From CAUZFZ01 sp963579025 (GTDB lineage Bacteria > Planctomycetota > Planctomycetia > Planctomycetales > Planctomycetaceae): a stretch of DNA of 48,899 bases. How positions within the stretch are numbered: position 1 is the first letter of the stretch; every line of letters begins with the position of its first letter. This document shows, piece by piece, positions 1 through 12,000 of the stretch. The position numbers and the translations under genes were made by a program. Location: positions 1-48,899 of the forward strand of contig CAUZFZ010000062.1 of assembly GCA_963579025.1 (NCBI GenBank), in the 5' to 3' direction. The notes under the pieces were generated by a model. That model made no database searches, was not told the DNA's origin, and saw only the letters and a list, made by a program, of their open reading frames with translations.

Positions 1-3000
1 CGGCACCGCCACCCGTGGCCGTGATCGCACCCGTCGCCGATAGAGTGATGCTGTCATCGGCCGTCAACGTCACCGCACCTGCCGCGGTCGTTATCACCGA
101 CGTCACAGACACATCGCTGTTCGTGCCTCCTGCATTCAGCGTGATGTTTCCGCCAGCGGCACCTGTGCCCGGAGAGGCGGTAATCTGGACGACAGAGATT
201 GAACCCGCGGTCGTGTCGATGTCGACCTGACCGCCATTGCTTCCCGCTGAAGCACCCGTGGTCACAATGTTTCCGCCCAGCGTGACGCTTCCGCCTGAGT
301 CGATATCGATGATGCCTGAAGCAAGGCCTGCAGGGGTCGCCACAGCCGTGGTTGTGATATCCGAGCCGGCCGAACTGCTGATCGTGACTGCCGCGGAAAG
401 CGTGACGGAGCCACCGCGTGTCGTAATGTCGTCCTGTATGGAAATTGTGCCGGCTGTAACGCTGATGTCTCCGAGGTCCGCCATCGGGAGTAGCGGTGTG
501 GATCGTCGTGTGACGGTGGGATTCGTCTGGAAGTTGACCGTGTCAGCATTGCCGCCGGTGATGGTGATGTCCGCATCGAAACGCGTGTCAACGCCCTGGA
601 CATTGAACGTATCGTTACCGGCCGCTGCTCCGGCGGGCTTCAGCGTGATTGTCAGTGAACTCGACGGACTCGCGAATGTGACAATTTCACCCAGGTCCGA
701 GTCGATCGTCTGGATGTCTCCCTGCTGCGTGACACTGAAGGCACCCAGCGGGTCTGCGTTCATGTTACCTGTGTTTGTCCCGGCCGACGCCAGATTGACA
801 AACAGGTCCGGATTGACGCCGACCGCGGCGTCAGTCGCCACGGTGATTTGACCGCTGACGATGCTCGAAGTGACTGTGTTGGTCGCCCCTGTATTGAAAG
901 CGGTGTCGACCGCCGTCAGCAGGTTGCCAATCATCGAGCCGGCCTGCACGGTAAAGCTGGCCAGCGTGACCGCTGCGCCGTCGCCATTCGTGCCGGTGAT
1001 CTCGATCACATCGCCAGGAGCAAACGCGCCGCCATTCACGTTGGACAGGCCGAGGAGCACTGTCCCGGACGTCGCAGTCATCATTGCGGCGTCCTGCAGC
1101 GCCAGGTTTCCGGTCGTAATCTCCGCGACATCCGCAACGTCAGTCAGCGTGACCATCTCGGCGGCGCCGGTGAATTCGAACACACGGTTGGTCGCCGAGA
1201 GGTTGTCGTTAACGGGTTCGAGCCCTGTGTAGCTGATGATTCGATCGTCCGCCCCGGTCGTCGCCGTGATGCTGCCGTCGCTGGCGTTCGTGAAGCTGTG
1301 CGTGACGGTATCGGCTGAGCGCCCGGTCACGATCAGCTGGTCGCCGGGGGTGGTCGTATTGGCCCCGCCATTAAAGATCAGTCCGGCCTGTGGGACCGGG
1401 TTCCCGAACTGAAAATCGACCGTCAGCGTATCGTTGTCGTTCGTTCCGTTGATGGTCAGCGCACCACCGGCGTCCACAAAGGTGCGGGAATTTGCTTCCA
1501 CTCCGTTGACGAAGAACACGACTCGGCCGTCGTCGAATCGCACAAGCAGGTCATCATCGGTCCCGTCGTTGCCTGGTTCCCCAATGCCGGCCGGGACATT
1601 AAAGGCAATCGGGCCGTCGAGCTGGATCACGATGTCGTTTCCGTTCGTGCCACCTGCATACGAGATCCGCGCCGCTTCGCCGCTGCCCAGGAAGTTATCG
1701 AGCAGGACATCGTTGTTATTCAGCACACGCGGCGTCCCGAGTGCCATGCCGTCCCTTGCAAATCCAAAAGTGAACCGCGAGGTCATGGGAACGGCGTCCA
1801 TGCCATCGTTATTGACGATGACAAATGTCTGACTGGCTGAAGCCGTGAAGCTGTTGAACGACGCGACTGTGAGCAGCACGTCTGTACCGATCGTCAAGCC
1901 ACCGTTGCTGATGTTGAGCTGATCATGATTGCTGCTGCTTTCCCCGGGCGTTGTGCCACCGATCTCGACAGCAAACGTCGAATTGTCCGCGAAGGCGAAG
2001 CTTCCGACGACGTTCAGAATGCCCGGCGACTGCCCCGGCGCAACCGTTCCCTGCAGCGTCACGGTGTCGCCCGCAGCGGTGGTGATGTCCATTCCGGCCC
2101 GGTCGTTAATCGTGCCGCCCGCAATCGTCACGCTGTTGCCCGTCGTGTCCGGGAACGTGACCGAATCGATGTCGATCGTGCCCGTGCCGTTCGCTGTGTC
2201 ACCAATCGTGATCGAGCTGAAACCGGCAGAGATGTTGCCGATTTCCGTATCACTCAGATCAAGTGCACCAGTCTGACCGCCCAGATTGATGTTCGTCGTG
2301 GACGTCAGAGGCCGAATGCTCAGAGCCCCACTGGACGTCAATGTGGCGGAATCGAGGTTCACCGCATCTGCAGTCAGTGTCACCGCCCCGCTGGCACCGG
2401 CCTGTCCGATGGCCGCCGAACCAGTGATCGCCGTACCGGTCAGAGTGAGTGCCCCACTGCCGTCGCCGACATTGCCGCTGGACGACGCCGTCGAGATGAC
2501 ATTGGCCGCCAGAATCAACGTCGCACCACTGGCTGTGAATGAGACACCGCCGTCGGACCGGGCATTGATCTCACCATTCACCGTGAACATCCCGTCGGCC
2601 ACAATCGTGATCGAGCCGTTGACAGTGTCCGTCGCGGTCAGTGTCACGCCGTCCGTTTCATCAATCGTAATGTTCCCGGTGTTGGCGACCGTGCCTGTGG
2701 ACGCGGACAGGGTTGTGACTGACGTGTCCAGATCGATGACGTTCGCGGCGTCCTGCGTGCCGTTGGTCGCGGTTACCGACAGCACGTCGGCCGTGAGTAC
2801 ATTGCCGTCTGTATTGTCCGAGTCGATCACGTCGTCACCCGCGACGAGCGTGACATCTCCAGCCGCTCCGGCATTCACAACCACGACGCTGATGTCGGAC
2901 GTCACGCCGACAGCCGTCAGTGAGATGTCATTGGCGTCCGAGTCCGTACCCGAACTGTTGACGCTGGTGGCAGTGAGCATGCCATCCGCCGTCACGTCGA

Positions 3001-6000
3001 TTGCTCCGTTGGCTGTACTTACCGACGTCAACGTCAACTGACTCGCTTCGTCGATGAGAATGCTGCCCGTATTGGCGGCGGTCCCGGTCATCGCCGTCAC
3101 GCTGGCCACGCTCGTGTCCAGATCGATGACGTTCGCAGCATCGTCCGTCGCGTTGGTCGCCGTCACCGACAACTCATCAGCCGTCAACACATTGCCGTCC
3201 GTGTTGTCCGAGTCGATCACGTCGTCACCCGCGACCAGTGTGACATCCCCAGCCGCTCCAGCATTCACAACCACCACGCTGATGTCGGACGTCGCGCCGA
3301 CAGCAGTCAGCGAGATATCGTTTGCATCCGCGTCCGTACCCGAACTGATGACGCTGGTGGCCGTGAGCGTGCCATCCGCCGTCACGTCGATTGCTCCGTT
3401 GGCTGTACTCACCGACGTCAACGTCAACTCACTCGATTCGTCGATGAGAATGCTGCCCGTGTTGGCGGTGGTCCCGGTCATCGCCGTCACGCTGGCCACG
3501 GTCGTGTCCAGATCGATGACGTTCGCGGCATCGTCCGTCGCGTTGGTCGCCGTCACTGACAACTCATCAGCCGTCAGCACGTTGCCGTCCGTGTTGTCCG
3601 AGTCGACCACGTCGTCGCCCGCGACCAGTGTGACATCTCCAGCGGCTCCGGCATTCACCACCACCACGCTGACGTCGGACGTCGCGCCGACAGCCGTCAG
3701 TGAGATGTCATTGGCGTCCGAGTCCGTGTTCGAACTGTTGACGCTGGTGGCCGTGAGCATGCCATCCGCCGTCACGTCGATGGCTCCGTTGGCTGTACTC
3801 ACCGACGTCAACGTCAACTGATTCGTTCCGTCGATGAGAATGCTGCCCGTATTGGCGGCGGTCCCGGTCATCGCCGTCACGCTGGCCACAGTCGTGTCCA
3901 GATCGATGACGTTCGCGACGTCCTGCGTTGCGTTGGTCGCAGTGACTGACAGCACGTCAGCCGCGAGCACATTGCCGTCCGTGTTGTCCGAGTCGATCAC
4001 GTCGTCACCCGCGACCAGTGTGACATCTCCAGCCGCTCCGGCATTCACAACTACCACGCTGATGTCGGACGTCGCGCCGACAGCCGTTAGTGAGATGTCA
4101 TTGGCGTCCGAGTCCGTGTTCGAACTGTTGACGCTGGTGGCCGTGAGCATGCCATCCGTGGTCACGTCGATTGCTCCGTTGGCTGTACTGACCGACGTCA
4201 ACGTCAACTGATTCGTTTCGTCGATGAGAACGCTGCCCGTATTGGCTGCGGTCCCGGTCATCGCGGAAACGCTGGCCACAGTCGTGTCCAGATCGATGAC
4301 GTTCGCGGCGTCCTGAGTCGCGTTGGTCGCGGTGACTGACAGCACGTCAGCCGCAAGCACATTGCCGTCCGTGTTGTCCGAGTCGATCACGTCGTCGCCC
4401 GCGACCAGTGTGACATCACCAGCCGCTCCGGAATTCACAACCACCACGTTGATGTCGGACGTCGCGCCGACAGCCGTTAGTGAGATGTCATTGGCGTCCG
4501 AGTCCGTGTTTGAACTGTTGACGCTGGTGGCCGTGAGCATGCCATCCGCTGTCACGTCGATCGCTCCGTTGGCCGTACTCACCGACGTCAACGTCAACTG
4601 ATTCGTTTCGTCGATGAGAATGCTGCCCGTATTGGCGGCGGTTCCGGTCGTCGCCGTCACGCTGGCCACAGTCGTGTCCAGATCGATGACGTTCGCGGCG
4701 TCCTGCGTCGCGTTGGTCGCCGTCACTGACAGCACGTCAGCCGTGAGCACATTGCCGTCCGTGTTGTCCGAGTCGATCACGTCGTCGCCCGCGACCAGTG
4801 TGACATCTCCAGCCGCTCCGGCATTCACAACCACCACGCTGATATCGGACGTCGCGCCGGCAGCCGTCAGTGAGATGTCGTTGGTGTCCGAGTCCGTGTC
4901 CGAAGTGTTGACGCTGGTGGCCGTGAGCATGCCATCCGCGGTCACGTCGATTACTCCGTTGGCTGTACTGACCGACGTCAACGTCAACTGATTCGTTTCG
5001 TCGATGAGAATGCTGCCCGTATTGGCGGCCGTTCCGGTCGTCGCCGTCACGCTGGCCACACTCGTATCCAGATCGATGACGTTCGCGGCGTCCTGCGTCG
5101 CGTTGGTCGCGGTGACTGACAGCACGTCAGCCGCGAGCACATTGCCATCCGTGTTGTTCGAGTCGATCACGTCGTCGCCCGCGACCAGTGTGACATCCCC
5201 AGCTGCTCCGGCATTCACAACCACCACGCTGATGTCGGACGTCGCGCCGACAGCCGTCAGTGAGATGTCATTGGAGTCCGAGTCCATGGTCGACGCCACA
5301 TTCGTAGCCGTCACCGTGCCACCCGCCGTGACACTGATCGCACCGTTGGCCGTGGTGACGCTCGTCAGCGTGACCGCGTCCGTTTCGATGATCGTCAGGT
5401 TGGCCGCGCCGGTCATGCTCGCCGTGATCTCTCTGACCGTCGTATTCAGCGTCGTGTCCGTGCCGCTGCCCGACAGGAACGTGAATTGATCGGCGATGAA
5501 CGTCCCGATGTCGTTGTTGCTCTCGAGCACATCGGTGTCACCGGCCAGGCGCAGGTCGCCGCTTCCGGCGTTGATCCCGGCATCCGGAAGCGTGAGTGTG
5601 GCGTCCGAATCGAGCCCCAGACTGTCGCCCGCCGCGATGTCAAAGGCCGTCAGCCCGCTGGAGACGTTGATGTTGCTCGTGGCCGAGATCAGGGCAGAGG
5701 CGTCACCGTCGGTGTCCACCACAATGGCCCCGTTCGCCGCAGCAAACACTCCGTTGAATCGCAAGTTGATCTCGCCGCCAGCCTGCGTGATCGATGCATT
5801 GTTGAGCTGGCCTGTCAGCGACAGTTCAATGGGAGTTCCCGTACCCGCCAGGAGATCGGTAATGTCGCCAATCTGGCTCGCTGCTGTCAGAGACGCCTGA
5901 TCGGCCGTGATCGGACCGGAACCGGTTATTGAGCCGGCCGAATTGATTGTGACCGTGTCGCCCACAGCGGTCGTCGTTCCGGTCAGCACGACGTCACCAC

Positions 6001-9000
6001 TCGTTACGGTCGTCAGTGTGACGTTGTTCGCCCCGTTAGCCGTGACAGCATCACCGCCGAACACGGTCAGGTCGCTGCCGCCGGTGTTCTGCAGGTTGAT
6101 GGCGCCGTCGGTGGTGGTCACTGTCATGAAGCGGTGGCTGCCGCCACCGGAACCGTTGACCGTGATCGTCCCGGTCCCGGTTGTCACCGTGGTGAACGAC
6201 GCCGTTCCGGTCGCCGAACTGTCGACAGTGATCGATCCGTTGTCCGTCCTCACGCTGCCGAATGTCACACTGCCTGCCACCGCGTTGTCGAAATCGATCG
6301 CGCCCGTCGCCGTATCGGCGGTAATCGACCCGGCCGCCAGTTCCAGGGCGGTTGAATTGCCGATGCCCGTCTCTGCATTCAGGTCGACCGTTGCCGCGGT
6401 CACCTGGCCGGCGCCATTGATGTCGCTGGCAGACGTGACCATCACCGTGTCATCGGCGGTCGTTGTGCCTGTGAGCATGACGTTGCCGCTTGTCGCACCG
6501 GTGTTAATCGTAATGTTCGCCGTATTACCGGCATTGTCGGCTGTGAGACTTCCGCCCGTCGCCAGGTCGACCGAACCGCTGCCGTCGAGGCCGGCTGAAA
6601 CTGTTATGAGATTCTCCGCTGACACCGCGGCGCTGATCACGATGTCGTCGTCGGCCTCAAGGGTGACCGTCGTCGGATCAATGTCCGCGTCCACAGTGAT
6701 GCCGTCAGCCGCGTCAAGAAGGATGCTTCCCGAGCCGGTCAACTTCGCATTAACGTCGATGGCTCCGGTGGTCGTTCCCGCGGTGATACTGGTATTTCCC
6801 GTAATATTGACAGTCGCGTCGAGGGTCACACTATCGGAGCTGGCAAGAGTCAGCCCTGCACCAGCCGTACTGGCGACGGACACGGTTGTTGAACTGTCTT
6901 CGGTAATGTTGACCGCACCGCCGGTCGAATCGAATTCGAGGCTGCCGAAATTGACCGATCCCGTCGCTGCGATCGTGATAGATCCAGATCCGGCGTCGAG
7001 GCTGGCGGTACCGCTGACACCGAGCGTGTCGGCGTTGTCGGCCAGTGAGATGCTCGTGCCGGTGATCGACGCGTTTCCGTTGTCGATCGTCACGCTCGCA
7101 CCGGACGCGTCCGTGACCGCCCCAGAGGACGTGAGCGTAAGGCTGTTACCCGTACTCGCACCGGTCAGCTCAGTGGATGAGTCTTCGGTGATGGCGACCG
7201 CTCCGGTGGTCGTGTTGAACGTCAGCGTTCCAAAGCTCACCGAGCCTGTCGATGCGACGGTGATCGCTCCGGCACCGGCGTCGAAGCTGGCCGTGCCACT
7301 GATGCTTAGCGTGTCGGCGTTGTCGGCCAGTAAGATGCTCGTACCGGTGATCGACGCGCTGCCATTGTCGATCGTAACACTGGCCCCTGACGCATCCGTG
7401 ACGCCCGCTGCTGACACAAGCGTGAGGCTGTCGCCCGTGCTCGTTCCGGTCAGTTCCGTGGACGAGTCTTCTGTGATTGAGACGGCGTCGTCTGACGTGC
7501 TGAATGTCAGGCTGCCAAAGTTCACCGTCCCGGTCGATGCGACGGTAATTGCTCCGGCGCCGCCATCAAGACTGGCTGTCCCGCTGACACTCAGCGTGTC
7601 AGCGTTGTCGGCCAGTGCGATGCTTGTGCCTGTGATCGACGCGTTTCCGTTGTCGATCGTCACGCTCGTCCCGGACGCGTCGGTCACGCCGGCCGAGGAT
7701 ACGAGCACCAGGCTGTCTCCCGTGATCGTTCCGGTCAGCTCTATTGACGAGTCCTCGGTTATCGAGACAGCGCCGTCTGTCGTATTGAACGTCAGACTGC
7801 CGAAATTCACCGTTCCCGTCGTTGCGATCGTGATGGCTCCAGCTCCGGCGTCGAAGCTGGCGGTGCCGCTGACACTGAGCGTGTCGGCGTTGTCGGCCAG
7901 TAAGATGCTCGTACCTGTGATCGACGCGTTTCCGTTGTCGATCGTCACGCTCGCACCGGACGCGTCGGTGACTCCGGCCGAAGACACCAGCGTCAGGCTG
8001 TCACCCGTACTTGTACCGGTCAGCTCAGTGGATGAGTCTTCGGTGATGGCGACCGCTCCGGCGGTCGTGTTGAACGTCAGCGTTCCAAAGTTCACCGAGC
8101 CATTGGTGGCCACCGTAATCGCTCCTGCTCCTCCATCGAAACTGGCGTTTCCGGCCACACTGAGGGTGTCGCCATTGTCGTCCGCCAGACTGATGCTCGT
8201 GCCCGTGATCGACGCGTTGCCGCTGTTGTCGATCGTCACACTGGTGCCGGCCGCATCCGTCACCGCACCCGTAGAAACCAGTGTCAGTGAATCGCCGGTG
8301 TTCGTGCCCGTGAGCTGAGTGTCGGAGTCTTCCGTGATGGCGACTGCTCCGGCGGTCGTGTTGAATGTCAGCGTCCCGAAGTTCACGGTTCCATTAGTGG
8401 CCACCGTGATCGCTCCGGCGCCACCATTGAAACTGGCGTTTCCGGCCACGCTGAGGGTGTCGCCGTTGTCGTCCGCCAGACTGATGCTCGTGCCCGTGAT
8501 CGACGCGTTGCCGTTGTTGTCGATCGTCACACTGGTGCCGGCCGCATCCGTCACCGCACCCGTAGAAACCAGTGTCAGCGAATCGCCGGTATTCGTTCCC
8601 GTGAACTGAGTATCGGAGTCTTCCGTGATGGCGACCGCTCCGGCGGTCGTGTTGAACGTCAGCGTCCCGAAGTTCACGGTTCCATTGGTGGCCACCGTGA
8701 TCGCTCCTGCTCCCCCATTGAAACTGGCGTTTCCGGCCACGCTGAGGGTGTCGCCATTGTCGTCCGCCAGACTGATGCTCGTGCCCGTGATCGACGCGTT
8801 GCCGCTGTTGTCGATCGTCACACTGGTGCCGGCTGCATCCGTCACCGCACCCGTAGAAGCCAGTGTCAGTGAATCGCCGGTGCTCGTGCCCGTGAGCTGA
8901 GTGTCGTTGTCTTCCGTGATGGCGACCGCTCCATCGGTCGTGTTGAACGTCAGCGTCCCGAGGGTCACGGCGCCATTGGTGGCCACCGTGATCGCTCCTG

Positions 9001-12000
9001 CTCCCCCATTGAAACTGGCGTTTCCGGCCACACTGACGGTGTCGCCGTTGTCGTCCGCCAGACTGATGCTCGTGCCCGTGATCGACGCGTTGCCGTTGTT
9101 GTCGATCGTCACACTGGTGCCGGTCGCATCCGTCACCGCACCCGCGGAAACCAGTGTCAGTGAATCGCCGGTGTTCGTACTCGTGAGCTGAGTATCGGAG
9201 TCTTCCGTGATAGCGACTGCTCCGTCGGTCGTGTTGAACGTCAGCGTCCCGAAGTTCACGGCGCCATTGGTGGCCACCGTAATCGTTCCTGCTCCCCCAT
9301 CGAAACTGGCATTTCCGGCCACACTGAGCGTGTCGCCGTTGTCGTCCGCCAGACTGATACTCGTGCCCGTGATCGAAGCGCTGCCGCTGTTGTCGATCGT
9401 CACACTGGTGCCGGCGGCATCCGTCACCGCACCCGTAGAAACCAGCGCCAGAGAATCGCCGGTGTTCGTTCCCGTGAGCTGAGTGTCGTTGTCTTCCGTG
9501 ATGGCGACCGCTCCATCGGTCGTGTTGAACGTCAGTGTCCCGAAGGTCACGGCTCCATTGGTGGCCACCGTGATCGCTCCTGCTCCCCCATCGAAACTGG
9601 CATTTCCCGCCACACTGAGCGTGTCGCCGTTGTCGTCCGCCAGACTGATGCTCGTGCCCGTGATCGACGCGTTGCCGCTGTTATCGATCGTCACACTGGT
9701 GCCGGCGGCATCCGTCACCGCACCCGCGGAAACCAGTGTCAGCGAATCGCCGGTGTTCGTGCCCGTGAACTGAGTGTCGGAGTCTTCCGTAATCGCAACG
9801 GCACCGGACGTGGAATTGAAGGTCAGGTTCCCGAAGTTCGTCGTCACGGACCCGTCGCCGATCATGATCGAACCGCCGGTCAGATTCGCGTTGTTCGTCA
9901 CCGAGAGATTCCCGGAATCAGTGAGGGCCCCGGTCGCCGCGACGGTGAGTGTGTTGCTGATTGTCGCGGCAGCCAGGTCAACCGCTCCCGTCGCCGTGAG
10001 CGATGCGTCATTCGCGCTCGTAATCGTGATGCCGCCGCTGAACGAGTTGGAGACATTGTTAAGAGTGATGTCATTCGTGGCCGTAGCAGGCGTTCCAGTT
10101 TCGAGTGTTGTTGTGCCTGTCACCGAAATGGCCCCGGTTCCGGAAATCGCGCCTCCCGCGGCGTTATTAGCATCGGCTTCGACATCGAGCGCTCCGCCGA
10201 TCGACGTCGTTCCGTTGAATGCGACCGCGCCGCCGGCATCGACTGTGAGATTCCCCTGTGTTGTGACGGCTCCGAATGAGATGTCACCGGCATCGTCGAA
10301 GCTTGCCGTGCCCACGTCTGTCACCGACACTGATCCGCCGAAGTCGTTTACGACATTGTCGAGCGTGATCGTGCCACTCGCTCCAGCGTCCAGCATGGTG
10401 GTACCGCTGACAGTCAGGGCTTCGGATGTCGCTGTGATCGTTTCGGCGGCAATCGCCAGGCTCGTGAACGTCCGGGCGTTGTTCTGAAAGACAACCGAGT
10501 CCGTGCCACTCATCAGATCAATGTCCAGGTCGCCGTTAAACGCGCCGAACTGATCGATGGTCAGCGCCACGTCACCGCCGGTCGCATTGCCGTTGATGTC
10601 AACGTCGGCTCCTGCCGTCGACGGGTTGAAATCACCCGCAAAATTGTTGAAGGCGACCGTGTAGTTGTTGTTGTCGGTGAAATTCAGCGTCAGGCTGTTG
10701 GCCGGACTGGCGAACTGTGTCGTTGTGAACGAGGCGCCCGAAACCTGAGTCATCGTGGCGCTGAGCTGGCTGAACGCGATACTGGCATCACCACCAGCGA
10801 AGTTGAGGACCAGGTCGTCCGTTCCACTAATTATGAGCGTGTTATTGGGAACCTGCGCGTAATTCACTGTGACGCCGCCGTTCGTCACGATACCGTCCTG
10901 CGGATTGGTTCCGTTGTATGTGACCGTCGTCGTACCGCCGTTCCCGATGAAGCTGAGCGTGTCTGAGCCAACACCGTCGAAGTTGACAATTGCTGGCAGC
11001 GTCCCGCCGGGAACATTGAGCGGGACTGTCGCTCCGCCCCCCGGGCCTCTCAAACTGCCGACGGCCGCTGTATCGTCATCAGTGATCGTGATGTCGCCTG
11101 GCGTGAACGTCACTCGCCCGTCGAGTGCAGCGCCGCTGGGCGTGATCGTGACCCCTTCGCCAGATTCGACGATGAGATCAGACGTTGGAACAAAGTTCAC
11201 ACTGCCGTCAGTTGTTCCGTTCCCTGAGTCGCCCGCGAAATTGAACACCCCAAGCGTGCCGAATGTGCCGTCGGTCGCGTCAGTTCCCGTAGCTGGCGAG
11301 GCAACCAGAGTCACGGTGAGCTGGTTTTCCAGCGTGACGCCTGCTCCAGCAGACAGCATCGCAGTCACGGCCTGGGCACCGTCATCTTCGTCGACGGTCT
11401 GGCCAGCGGCGATCGTCACCGTGGCGGAATTGTCGTCGGTGATCGTCAAGGCGTTGGCGGTGAACGTGACCTGACCGTTCAGTGTGTTGCCTGAAGGCGT
11501 CACCGTGGCTGTCTCGTTGCCTTCCACCAGCGTGTCGTTCACGGGAGTCAGGGTCACACTGTTGGCCGTGGTGCCGTTTCCCGAAGTCGCCGCAAATGTG
11601 AACTGGCTGCCGCCGCCCAGTGCTCCGAAATTGGCGTCGGCGGCTTCCGTGCCGGCGTCGGCTGCCGCCGCCAGGGTAACGGTCAGACCATTCTCCAGCG
11701 TCGCACCACCGGCCGTCGTCAACGTCACGCCAATCCCCTGAGCCGTGCCGTCCTCGTTCAACGTCTGACTCGCGTCCACCGTCACCGTCGCCGTGTTGTC
11801 GTCGTCGATCGTCAAGGCGTTGGCCGTGAACGTGACCTGACCGTCCAGCGTTGCACCCGAGGGGGTCACTGTCGCCGTTTCATTCCCTTCCACCAGCGTG
11901 TCGTTCACGGGAGTCAGGGTCACACTGTTGGCCGTAGTACCGTTGCCCGAAGTCGCCGCGAATGTGAACTGGCTGCCGCCGCCCAGTGCAGCGAAGTTCG

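Noticed and set aside
5907..8318. Long plus-strand reading frame of 803 codons, and similar ones across 1-12.5 kb
   Set aside because: They are antisense to the repeat gene, share its exact repeat periods, and consist almost only of Val, Ala, Ser, Pro and Thr. The minus-strand frame gives coherent Calx-beta and beta-strand repeats, so the plus-strand frames are shadows.
2671..9782. The regular 285-390 bp periodicity considered as a CRISPR or satellite array
   Set aside because: The units are multiples of three, contain no short repeat/unique spacer structure, and lie in one open frame.
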